Shown piece after piece: positions 1-6,219 of a stretch of 8,290 nucleotides of DNA (the first letter of the stretch is position 1; every line of letters starts with the position of its first letter). The position numbers and the translations under genes are program-made. Location: contig PADE01000117.1 in the NCBI GenBank assembly GCA_002702965.1, positions 1 through 8,290 on the forward strand, given 5' to 3'. Origin of the DNA: Planctomycetaceae bacterium. Lineage in GTDB: Bacteria > Planctomycetota > Planctomycetia > Pirellulales > Pirellulaceae. The notes beneath the pieces are model-generated. The model saw only the letters and a program-made list of their open reading frames with translations, had not been told where the DNA came from and searched no databases.

Positions 1-154
1 CGCCCGCGGCGGAGATCCTCCGGTTAACCCACCTGACACAATAGTAACCACTGGAGAACTGATGCGTTAGCCCCACGGCTACGTATGCGGGACATTACAT
101 AGTCGTCATAATGGGATTCCGGTTGACCCTACTTCTTGCGCCCGTAGACGAATC
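1..154. other. Region upstream of dinB, no confident gene
   Basis: No complete gene is visible here. Three plus-strand frames run in from the left edge and stop at 25-27, 42-44 and 68-70. One may be the last few codons of an upstream gene, but 8 to 22 residues are too few to choose between them. A small dyad (CGGAG/CTCCG, 10-14 and 18-22) and the palindrome GGTTAACC (22-29) lie near the edge. I see neither an E. coli-type nor a Gram-positive-type LexA box before dinB. Confidence 0.5.
107..112 (+). promoter_or_regulatory. Possible -10 element for dinB
   Basis: CATAAT matches the sigma-70 -10 consensus at 5 of 6 positions and lies 42 bases before the dinB start codon. There is no convincing -35 hexamer at 16-18 bases upstream, so this is only a weak candidate. 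A TTGACC at 123-128 has no good -10 partner at a usable distance from the ATG. Confidence 0.2.
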
Positions 155-1360
155 ATGATTCTGCACGTCGACATGGACGCGTTCTACGCGTCGGTCGAAG
201 AGCGTGAACGTCCAGAACTCGTCGGTCGACCGGTAATCGTCGGCGGTGCACCGGGTGGCCGTGGCGTGGTGGCAGCGGCCAATTACACGGCCCGGCAATT
301 TGGCATCCACAGCGCCATGCCAGCCAGCCGGGCGCAGAGACTGTGCCCGTCTGCCGTGTTCCTTCGGACACGAATCGACTATTACGCACAGGTCTCCGAA
401 CACATTCGCAGCATCTTTCATACTTTCACTCCGTTGGTTGAGCCACTCTCGCTGGACGAAGCCTTTCTCGATGTCCGCCAGAGCGAGTCGTTATTCGGAT
501 CGGCCGCAGAAATCGGACGCCAGATCCAGAAGGAAATCTACAACCAGCTGCAACTGGTCGCTTCGGTCGGTGTCGCACCAAACAAATTCGTCGCCAAGGT
601 GGCCAGTGATCTGGAAAAACCGGCCGGCTTTGTCGTCGTCCCCGACGATGGGGTACAAGCCTTCCTCGATCCGCTCGACGTCCGCCGGTTGTGGGGCGTC
701 GGCCAGGTCACGGGCGGCGCCTTGGAGCGGCTGGGAATAGACACCATCCGGCAGGTCCGTTTGCTATCCGTGAGTGCGCTCCGCGAGCATTTTGGCCGCC
801 ACGGAGAGCATCTCTGGAACCTATCTCGCGGCATCGACAAGCGGCCGGTGGTAACAGACAGAGAGGCCAAGTCCGTTTCCCACGAGACGACATTTGCTGT
901 CGACGTCGAGGATCCGGAGTTGCTTCGCGCGCAGGCGATGGAACTGACCGACCAAGTCGCCGCCCGCTTGCGCCGCCGTGGACTCTCGGGACGGACTGTG
1001 CAGCTCAAAGTCCGTTTCAGCGATTTTCAGACCGTCACACGGGCGGTAACCCTCCCGGTCTCGACCAATCTCACCCAACCACTGTGGGGCGCCGTCGAGA
1101 TGATGCTGACCAAGCGGTTGCCGAGAAACGGGGCGCCCGTACGACTGATCGGAATCGGCGTCAGCGGCCTCATAACAGGCCCACAACCGCAGCAGCAACT
1201 CTTTTCCGATCCGTTGGCGTCGGCCCAACTACAATTGGATCAAACCACCGACCAAATCCGGCAACGGTTTGGATCGAACTCTCTCCATCGAGGTAGCTCT
1301 CTGCTGCGTCAGTCCGCGCAACAGCCCCCTCCGCCCGATGACCGACTCCGTCTCCCATGA
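155..1360 (+). CDS. dinB: DNA polymerase IV (Y-family translesion polymerase)
   Basis: This is a Y-family, low-fidelity polymerase that extends primers past damaged or misaligned template bases in the cytoplasm. Residues 3-15 carry the palm motif LHVDMDAFYASVE with metal-binding D6; Y11 sits at the steric-gate position. SLDEAFLD (99-106) supplies catalytic D101 and E102. Other family blocks are ASVGVAPNKFVAKVASDLEKP (about 136-156) and the helix-hairpin-helix region LWGVG (179-183). The little-finger domain covers about 240-340. QQQLF (346-350) fits the QxxLF beta-clamp-binding consensus. At 401 residues it is longer than E. coli Pol IV (351), with the extra length C-terminal. The ATG at 155 is the only usable start, because no ATG, GTG or TTG occurs in frame between it and the stop at 68-70. 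It directly precedes the first beta strand, and no clear Shine-Dalgarno precedes it. It converges on the polysaccharide genes and is probably unrelated to them. Confidence 0.97.
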   Translation: MILHVDMDAFYASVEERERPELVGRPVIVGGAPGGRGVVAAANYTARQFGIHSAMPASRAQRLCPSAVFLRTRIDYYAQVSEHIRSIFHTFTPLVEPLSLDEAFLDVRQSESLFGSAAEIGRQIQKEIYNQLQLVASVGVAPNKFVAKVASDLEKPAGFVVVPDDGVQAFLDPLDVRRLWGVGQVTGGALERLGIDTIRQVRLLSVSALREHFGRHGEHLWNLSRGIDKRPVVTDREAKSVSHETTFAVDVEDPELLRAQAMELTDQVAARLRRRGLSGRTVQLKVRFSDFQTVTRAVTLPVSTNLTQPLWGAVEMMLTKRLPRNGAPVRLIGIGVSGLITGPQPQQQLFSDPLASAQLQLDQTTDQIRQRFGSNSLHRGSSLLRQSAQQPPPPDDRLRLP

Positions 1361-1365
1361 GACGG
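1348..1365 (+). other. Perfect 7-bp hairpin spanning the dinB stop codon
   Basis: CCGTCTC (1348-1354) and GAGACGG (1359-1365) are exact reverse complements around a CCAT loop. The dinB TGA (1358-1360) lies in the loop and 3' arm. No T-run follows, so it is not a standard intrinsic terminator. It could assist termination or mRNA 3'-end stability together with the larger hairpin 12 bases downstream. Confidence 0.4.
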
Positions 1366-1376
1366 TCTCGCTCGAA

Positions 1377-1415
1377 AGCCTGTCCGCACGGTGCACGACC
1401 TGCGCCTGACAGGCT
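1377..1415. terminator. Candidate bidirectional terminator hairpin between convergent genes
   Basis: AGCCTGTC (1377-1384) pairs perfectly with GACAGGCT (1408-1415). Inside it, CGCA (1385-1388) pairs with TGCG (1401-1404) and GGT (1390-1392) pairs with ACC (1398-1400), leaving a GCACG loop, one bulged C and a 3-base bulge. That is about 15 base pairs in 39 bases. It lies between dinB and the 3' end of the dehydrogenase gene, where a shared terminator is expected. On the minus strand it is followed by TTTCGAG, a very short T-run; on the plus strand there is none. The structure is clear, but its function as a terminator is inferred. Confidence 0.4.
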
Positions 1416-1523
1416 GCGATGGGCTATGCAGCACCATCCCCGTCGTCCAATCTGTCAACACCCGCTATACCGAACGACGATCGGTCACCTTGCCCGGCCA
1501 GTCCGCCACCCTCCCGGTCCGCC

Positions 1524-2891
1524 TCAGGCTTTATGGATCTTGTCACGGCCGCTCGTGACGCCCGACGTGGCATTGCGGGTATCGACAATCAATGGCGCGT
1601 GTTCGGTAATGAAATCCCAGTCGTAGCCGGAGTGATCGGTCGCCACCAGGACACAATCCTGGGCTGACAGGTATTCCTGGGTAAGTGGCTCACTGGACAA
1701 CTGGGGAACTTGGTAACGACGCATCGCCGGCAACTCGCGGATATACAGATCGTTGTAACTAATGAGGGCCCCACGCGCCTGCAGCAACTCCATCAGCTTG
1801 AACGACGGGCTCTCGCGAGGATCATCGACATCCTTCTTATATGCGACACCCAACACCGCGATCCGACTGCCACGGATCGCCCTACCTCGATCGTTTAGCG
1901 CGGCGGCAACCCGATCGATGACATATCGCGGCATCGACGCATTGATCTCGCCGGCCAACTCGATAAACCGAGTGGGAATGTCGTGCTTGCGAGCTACCCA
2001 ACTTAAATAGAAAGGGTCGATCGGAATACAATGACCGCCCAGACCGGGTCCAGGGTAGAACGCCTGAAATCCGAAAGGCTTGGTCTTGGCGGCGTCGATC
2101 ACTTCCCAGATGTCGATTCCGATCCGGTCGAACAGTACTTTCAGTTCGTTCACCATGGCGATGTTGACGGAACGGTAAGTATTCTCCAAGATCTTGCATG
2201 CCTCGGCGATTTCACAGTTGGAAACGGGCACCGTTTTCACGATCGCATGGGCGTAAAGCGCCATCGCCAATTCACGACTCGTAACGTCGATGCCCCCCAC
2301 CACTTTGGGGATCCCACTGGCAGCAAAGTCCGGGTTGCCGGGATCTTCGCGTTCGGGGCTATAGGCCAGGAAATAGTCTTTACCTACCGTCAGTCCCGAC
2401 TCTGCCAAGATGGGCAGTAGCACGTCTCGAGTGGTCCCAGGATAGGTGGTGCTTTCTAGAACAACCAGCTGTCCGGGGCGCAGCGACTCGGCGATCTGGC
2501 GCGCTGTGGCCTCGACGTAGCTCAAGTCCGGATCACGGCTTTCAGACAACGGGGTTGGAACGCAAACCAGGATCGTGTCGGCCTCGCCCAGCCGCACCAT
2601 ATCCGATGTCGGCGTAAACTTGCGCCGCGCAATCCAGTCTTGAATTCTCGAAGCCGGAAAATGGTCGATGTAAGTTCCGCCAGCCTCAAGCACAGAGATC
2701 TTGGACTGATCAACGTCAAAGCCAAGGCAGTGAAATCCAGCGCTGACAAATGCATCGATCAGCGGCAAACCGACATAACCCAGTCCGACCACTCCAACCT
2801 TAGCGGTCTTGTTTTCGATCCCACGCTTAAGGCCGGCCCAGGGTTCACTCTCAATCCCTGGGGAAACGCCGATGCCTGCTGTGGATGCCAT
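1524..2891 (-). CDS. wbpA: WbpA-like UDP-N-acetyl-hexosamine 6-dehydrogenase
   Basis: This is a cytoplasmic NAD-dependent nucleotide-sugar dehydrogenase (UDP-glucose/GDP-mannose dehydrogenase superfamily). It oxidises C6 of a UDP-sugar twice to give the uronic acid used in surface polysaccharide. The NAD-binding Rossmann motif VGVVGLGYVGLPL is at 32-44. ESTTYPGTT is at 146-154 and YSPEREDPGN at 177-186. K233 and N237 lie in the central helix. The catalytic cysteine is C288 in GPGLGGHCIPIDP (281-293), with D292 four residues on. AYKKDVDDPRESP (350-362) starts the C-terminal UDP-binding domain. The FYPGPGLGGHCIPIDPFYLSW block and the roughly 30-residue helix before the Rossmann fold resemble WbpA (UDP-GlcNAc dehydrogenase) more than UDP-glucose dehydrogenase. 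The exact substrate, including UDP-ManNAc, cannot be fixed from sequence. Its length of 455 is slightly above WbpA because of an extended N-terminus. The start is set by a strong Shine-Dalgarno. It lies 94 bases after the ElyC-like gene and is probably co-transcribed with it. Confidence 0.9.
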   Translation of the reverse strand: MASTAGIGVSPGIESEPWAGLKRGIENKTAKVGVVGLGYVGLPLIDAFVSAGFHCLGFDVDQSKISVLEAGGTYIDHFPASRIQDWIARRKFTPTSDMVRLGEADTILVCVPTPLSESRDPDLSYVEATARQIAESLRPGQLVVLESTTYPGTTRDVLLPILAESGLTVGKDYFLAYSPEREDPGNPDFAASGIPKVVGGIDVTSRELAMALYAHAIVKTVPVSNCEIAEACKILENTYRSVNIAMVNELKVLFDRIGIDIWEVIDAAKTKPFGFQAFYPGPGLGGHCIPIDPFYLSWVARKHDIPTRFIELAGEINASMPRYVIDRVAAALNDRGRAIRGSRIAVLGVAYKKDVDDPRESPSFKLMELLQARGALISYNDLYIRELPAMRRYQVPQLSSEPLTQEYLSAQDCVLVATDHSGYDWDFITEHAPLIVDTRNATSGVTSGRDKIHKA

Positions 2892-2895
2892 TGCG

Positions 2896-2904
2896 TCCTC
2901 CTCC
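2896..2904 (-). promoter_or_regulatory. Strong ribosome binding site of the dehydrogenase gene
   Basis: On the minus strand this reads GGAGGAGGA and ends four bases before the ATG at 2891. It fixes the start and supports the 30-residue N-terminal extension ahead of the Rossmann motif. Confidence 0.75.
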
Positions 2905-2985
2905 GAATACGTCAGCTCTCAGAACACTTTTTTTACTGCGATGCCGCTCTGTTCGCGCGACTTACTCTGCCTCGTGCGCTCGCCG
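2905..2985 (-). other. Short spacer between the ElyC-like and dehydrogenase genes
   Basis: No ORF, convincing promoter or terminator is visible. The main feature is a seven-base A run on the minus strand (2928-2934 as T on plus). The spacing allows read-through from the ElyC-like gene. Confidence 0.4.
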
Positions 2986-3756
2986 TCAGATCCAACCCCT
3001 CAGTTTGTACCACACGATTCCCAACCATTCCTGAATAGCCCTGTTCGACCTAGAGAGCGCGGAGGCGGAAGGGATCCAATCCAGTCCCGTCGGCGGAACG
3101 CCTGATGCTGCACGGTGTGAACACGGTAAGGGTACCACCGTGACGCCCTGCGCGTTGAAACAGGAGACGGCGCGTTTCATATGGGAAGCGCTGGTGATCA
3201 GCGCAACGTTCTCTAACCCACGTCGCTGTAACAGCGCCGCAGCATTCTTGGCATTTTGGTGGGTGTTCAGCGAATGCGATTCGAGAATGAGTTGTGTATC
3301 GGGGACCTGCATCGTCACCAGGCAATCTCGCATCACCCCTGCCTCCGATAATTGAGGTGTACTGCGCAGAGTTGGGCCGCCGCAACAGACAATCGGTATC
3401 GGGCCGTAATGACGGGATACCTCGGCGGCGCTGACACACCGTCTCAAGGTACCTGAAGTCATCGACCCGGATTCCAGCAACCCATCTCTCTCCATCAAGC
3501 CTCCTCCCAAAACAACAATCGCATCGAGCTGCCTAGGGAGACTCTGGATCGGTGGAAAAGCCGTCTCAAGTGTCATGTAGAGATTCCTGCTCACGATCGG
3601 CAGAGAAAGTACGATCAGACCGAGGCAACCGGTCCAGGTTACGGCGACGCGGCGCCAGGTGACCGGCTTGCGACGCGCGGTAAGCACTAATCCACACACC
3701 AGCAACAGCAAAAACCCAATATAGGGCTGAACGAGCGCTTTGATGAAAACGTACAT
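2986..3756 (-). CDS. ElyC/SanA/YdcF-family (DUF218) membrane protein
   Basis: This 256-residue protein has two N-terminal membrane segments (about 6-26 and 38-56), followed by a DUF218 domain that starts at QLDAIVVLGGG (76-86). Family landmarks follow: the acidic/asparagine block LESHSLNTHQNAK (158-170) and LITSASHMKRA (186-196). The topology, the length and the C-terminal block SRSNRAIQEWLG match E. coli ElyC (about 259 residues) better than the single-span SanA. ElyC is an inner-membrane factor linked to peptidoglycan synthesis and undecaprenyl-phosphate lipid-carrier metabolism; its biochemical activity is not settled. Sitting between glycosyltransferase genes and a UDP-sugar dehydrogenase, this copy plausibly serves carrier or envelope homeostasis during polysaccharide export, which is inference. 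The ATG at 3756 has a modest AGGGA-type site nine bases upstream. Family assignment is firm; the specific role is not. Confidence 0.85.
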   Translation of the reverse strand: MYVFIKALVQPYIGFLLLLVCGLVLTARRKPVTWRRVAVTWTGCLGLIVLSLPIVSRNLYMTLETAFPPIQSLPRQLDAIVVLGGGLMERDGLLESGSMTSGTLRRCVSAAEVSRHYGPIPIVCCGGPTLRSTPQLSEAGVMRDCLVTMQVPDTQLILESHSLNTHQNAKNAAALLQRRGLENVALITSASHMKRAVSCFNAQGVTVVPLPCSHRAASGVPPTGLDWIPSASALSRSNRAIQEWLGIVWYKLRGWI

Positions 3757-3799
3757 GTCAAATCATCCCTGCGAGATCGAACTAATCGCAGCCTTTTTC

Positions 3800-3805
3800 A
3801 TAATA
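3800..3805 (-). promoter_or_regulatory. Possible -10 element for the ElyC-like/dehydrogenase unit
   Basis: On the minus strand this reads TATTAT, 5 of 6 matches to TATAAT, within an AT-rich stretch about 43 bases before the ATG at 3756. There is no good -35 at 17 bases; TTATCC lies about 19 bases upstream and is a poor match. The candidate rests on position and base composition. Confidence 0.25.
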
Positions 3806-3953
3806 TCACGACGATCGTAGGAGCGGATAAGAAATCTCGCCTCCGCTGACTCACCCAGTCCCTGTGCGCTCGGGCACCGCGCAGTTGAGGGGGACCGTAG
3901 GGCTTCGACCGGATCTCCGGCGCCGTTTGCACAAGTCCTTCAAAACCGCATCG

Positions 3954-3997
3954 ACAGAAGTTCGCACCCCGCAGGATTCAGCGAGACGAACTTCTGT
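3954..3997. terminator. 11-bp perfect inverted repeat after the GT4-deacetylase gene
   Basis: ACAGAAGTTCG (3954-3964) and CGAACTTCTGT (3987-3997) are exact reverse complements separated by 22 bases. The repeat starts 10 bases after the TAG of the fusion gene, where a terminator hairpin would be expected for the upstream three-gene operon. The loop is long, and the nearest T-run on the minus strand (GGTTTTG) begins about nine bases beyond the stem, so it is not a classic intrinsic terminator. A protein-binding operator or an mRNA 3'-end stabiliser are alternatives. Confidence 0.4.
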
Positions 3998-4007
3998 TGC
4001 TCGTTGC

Positions 4008-6218
4008 CTAGGTGCGCTGGTCGGTTCCCCGCGCGAGACGTCGAGCGCGGGAGCCGTTCAAGCGATCCGCGATGTCACCCATGGCCACGGTCTCCAAACA
4101 CCCGGCTTCGCGGAGGCGATCCGCCTCCGCGAAGATCTGCTGTAATCCCGCCAGCAGGTCAGCGGTGTGACAACCGAGGTTAGAAGGGTGCGTCCAGAGG
4201 TGATAAACCGACCGATTGCGCGCCGCTTTGCGAAGACCCTTGATCGCCTTGTTCACTCTTGACGCGATGCTGACGCGCCGACCAACGCCCAAGAATGGGG
4301 AATAGAATTGGGAAGAAGGGATCATCCATAATGTGTCGTGAAACGGTCGCGGCTTGAGGACCCGCGGAGCCATAGCGGACCGGGCGTCCAACAAACGGAG
4401 CACGGCTCTTGGAATCTTGCCCGGGAGTGACTCGAACCACTTGTTTTCAGGGCCGCGAAAGGCGGAAAACCCGAATTCAGCGAGCAGATCGAGGTGCGCC
4501 ATCTTGGCTCTCGGAAAAATGAAAGTCCGCGGCCGTGGTAAGTTGAGTCGTTCGAACAACTGTAAGAACCGTATCAACTCCAGTCTCAGTTCCTGCCGTC
4601 CCTCTGCACCCGGCCTGACGTAGATGTGTGTCAATGTGTGACAACCCAGCTCTTGGGGAACGCGGCAGCCGGCTAGCGCTTCAAGAACGTCCTCTGCGTA
4701 CCAGTGAGGCTGGCTGCGACAGTTGCCGGCAGGAACGTCGACGAAGCGTCCCTCTCGAAGCCACCGGTGTTTGCTGGAATCGTCAGCGGTCGGCAGCCAT
4801 AATGCACCGACAGCCACCCACGTCGCGGGGATCTCATACTGTTCTAGCAGCGGCAAAAGCCCCCGGATGGCGTCCCGCGTACCATCCAGGAAGGGAGGTA
4901 CCTCGACGGCACGCGGCCGGCCGCGCGTGCCCCATGCAAACTCGAGATCCAGGGAAAAGGTGAACACACCTCGCGGCAGGACAGTGCGGACACGTTCGCT
5001 GGCATTGAGAGGGCAGTTGTCGAGCAGTCTCTGGTACGTTCTGTGTGTCGTCTTCAGGACAATCCGCTCGTCAAATCGATCGGCAACCAGCTTCCGGGCG
5101 GCAGATCCCATCGACCGTCGACGCTGAGGATCTCGCGCCAATTCCGTAATCGCAGCCGCCAGACACTCGACATCCCGGGGCGGCACAAGCAGCCCGGTCT
5201 CACCCGGCATGACGACATCGCGGCACCCGGGGACATCGCTGGCAATCACCGGTTTTCCAGCCGCACCCGCCTCGAGCAGTACACGTGGCATCCCCTCACG
5301 ATACGAGGGCAACACTACGATGTCCGCGCTGGCCAGTTGGTCCTCGATCGAGTCCACATGCCCACAGAACTGAAGGCCGCGATTTTTCTTCCAGCTTGCG
5401 AGCGTCGCCGAGTCGATCGTCGAAGGGTTTCCTGGATCCGGCTCGCCGCAGACCACGAATTGTGCCGGCAGACGTTGTCGGGCGCAGTGAACGGCCGCGC
5501 CCACAAACTCCCGGATGCCCTTTTCAGCGATTAATCGCCCTACAAACAACACGTTTAGCGGTGCAGCATCATCGGATCGCGTCCGCTCGCTCAGTGCGGC
5601 GCAAAACCGGTCGAGATCGACCCCAGACCCGGGTGTAAAGACCGCGTTCTCACTCAGTCTCGATCCGGCCGGTGCCAAGGCTGCCAGGTCGTCGCGGTTC
5701 TGGAACAGCGGCACCGTGCCGCCCGCCGTTAACACAAGACGGTACCAAGTACGAATCAAGGGTCGAACGGCTCTCGCCCACAGCGAGTCGGAAACGAAAA
5801 CGTGCCCCAGACCGGTAACACTGTTGACGAGTCGTCGCACCCCAGCCGACTTTCCCGCCAGCGTTCCGTACAGGATCGGTTTGATCGTAAAATGATGCGC
5901 GATGACCGGCCGTTCGCGACGGTAAATCGAGTACAGTGACCGCACCGCGTTCAACTCGCGGAGCGGGTTCTTGCCCGCCCGCAGGAGCGGCCATTCCACC
6001 CATCGGACCCCGATCGCCTCGAGCTTAGGCACGTACGAATCTGAGGGGGAAATAGCGAGTACTTCGAACCCTTCTTCGAGCAAGCTGCGAATCAAGTTGC
6101 GGCGAAAATTGAACAGGTACCAGGCGGTGTTCGCGACCAGTGCGACACACCCGGACGAAACGTTAACGGTGTCCGGCGAGGACACGCGTGCTTCGGAATA
6201 TTGGGTAACCGCGGACAT
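4008..6218 (-). CDS. Bifunctional GT4 glycosyltransferase / NodB-like polysaccharide deacetylase fusion
   Basis: This 736-residue protein has two catalytic modules. Residues about 22-400 form a GT4 (GT-B fold) glycosyltransferase. VALVANTAWYLFNFRRNLI (25-43) is the first strand and loop. LFVGRLIAEKG (224-234) is the donor-site block, with K233. The EX7E pair is E308/E316 in EGMPRVLLE. This module resembles lipid-linked sugar transferases of the PglA/CapM sort. Residues about 415-735 form a CE4 deacetylase. FTFSLDLEFAWG (419-430) is a variant of motif 1 with D424/E426, HTLTH (527-531) is the metal-binding motif 2, FIFPRAKM (566-573) stands at motif 3, and LWTHP (674-678) carries the late catalytic histidine. 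Together they suggest transfer and then N-deacetylation of a HexNAc in a cytoplasmic or membrane-associated step. No signal peptide or membrane span is apparent. The ATG at 6218 is one base after the GNAT stop and has an excellent Shine-Dalgarno. The frame stays open upstream to 6644, but that part overlaps the GNAT gene and is not protein-like. Confidence 0.93.
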   Translation of the reverse strand: MSAVTQYSEARVSSPDTVNVSSGCVALVANTAWYLFNFRRNLIRSLLEEGFEVLAISPSDSYVPKLEAIGVRWVEWPLLRAGKNPLRELNAVRSLYSIYRRERPVIAHHFTIKPILYGTLAGKSAGVRRLVNSVTGLGHVFVSDSLWARAVRPLIRTWYRLVLTAGGTVPLFQNRDDLAALAPAGSRLSENAVFTPGSGVDLDRFCAALSERTRSDDAAPLNVLFVGRLIAEKGIREFVGAAVHCARQRLPAQFVVCGEPDPGNPSTIDSATLASWKKNRGLQFCGHVDSIEDQLASADIVVLPSYREGMPRVLLEAGAAGKPVIASDVPGCRDVVMPGETGLLVPPRDVECLAAAITELARDPQRRRSMGSAARKLVADRFDERIVLKTTHRTYQRLLDNCPLNASERVRTVLPRGVFTFSLDLEFAWGTRGRPRAVEVPPFLDGTRDAIRGLLPLLEQYEIPATWVAVGALWLPTADDSSKHRWLREGRFVDVPAGNCRSQPHWYAEDVLEALAGCRVPQELGCHTLTHIYVRPGAEGRQELRLELIRFLQLFERLNLPRPRTFIFPRAKMAHLDLLAEFGFSAFRGPENKWFESLPGKIPRAVLRLLDARSAMAPRVLKPRPFHDTLWMIPSSQFYSPFLGVGRRVSIASRVNKAIKGLRKAARNRSVYHLWTHPSNLGCHTADLLAGLQQIFAEADRLREAGCLETVAMGDIADRLNGSRARRLARGTDQRT
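4106..4134. repeat. 13-bp perfect palindrome inside the deacetylase coding region
   Basis: CTTCGCGGAGGCG (4106-4118) and CGCCTCCGCGAAG (4122-4134) are exact reverse complements around a 3-base ATC spacer. It lies about 96 bases before the stop of the fusion gene and encodes FAEADRLREA (residues 696-705). As mRNA it would form a very stable GC-rich hairpin within translated sequence. It may be a codon coincidence in a charged helix, but the arm length is the greatest I saw in the window. Confidence 0.6.
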
Positions 6219-6219
6219 A

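Larger units (their letters stand above)
3757..4007. other. 251-bp gap between the fusion gene and the ElyC-like gene
   Basis: This is the longest stretch without a gene. The half next to the ElyC-like gene is AT-richer (about 3780-3835) and is the likely promoter region. The other half is GC-rich with several dyads: TGCGC/GCGCA (3865-3869 and 3879-3883), CCGGA/TCCGG (3909-3913 and 3916-3920), and the long inverted repeat at 3954-3997. I found no tRNA-like fold and no plausible small gene. Confidence 0.5.

Noticed and set aside
1542..1559. GTCACG / CGTGAC hairpin near the 3' end of the dehydrogenase gene as a terminator
   Set aside because: It is inside the coding region before the stop, has only six base pairs and no T-run; the hairpin at 1377-1415 is a better candidate.
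3895..3960. Possible tRNA- or tmRNA-like sequence around GGGCTTCGACC
   Set aside because: The TTCGA loop is not flanked by a pairing T-stem, and no acceptor or anticodon stem can be drawn on either strand.
4908..4931. GC-rich dyad GGCACGCG / CGCGTGCC around an 8-base self-complementary centre
   Set aside because: It lies just after motif 1 in an Arg/Gly/Pro-rich coding stretch, where GC-rich codons readily give such pairing; the arms are only 8 bases.
5043..5534. 163-residue plus-strand ORF opposite the GT4 module
   Set aside because: It is antisense to a well-supported coding region, has a biased Arg/Pro/Ser composition and shows no recognisable motif. Similar long antisense ORFs across the window are rejected for the same reason.
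5708..5722. 15-base odd palindrome GCGGCAC-C-GTGCCGC
   Set aside because: The arms are 7 bases with a one-base centre, within Gly-Gly-Thr-Val-Pro codons of the GT4 module; a likely chance product of GC-rich codon use.
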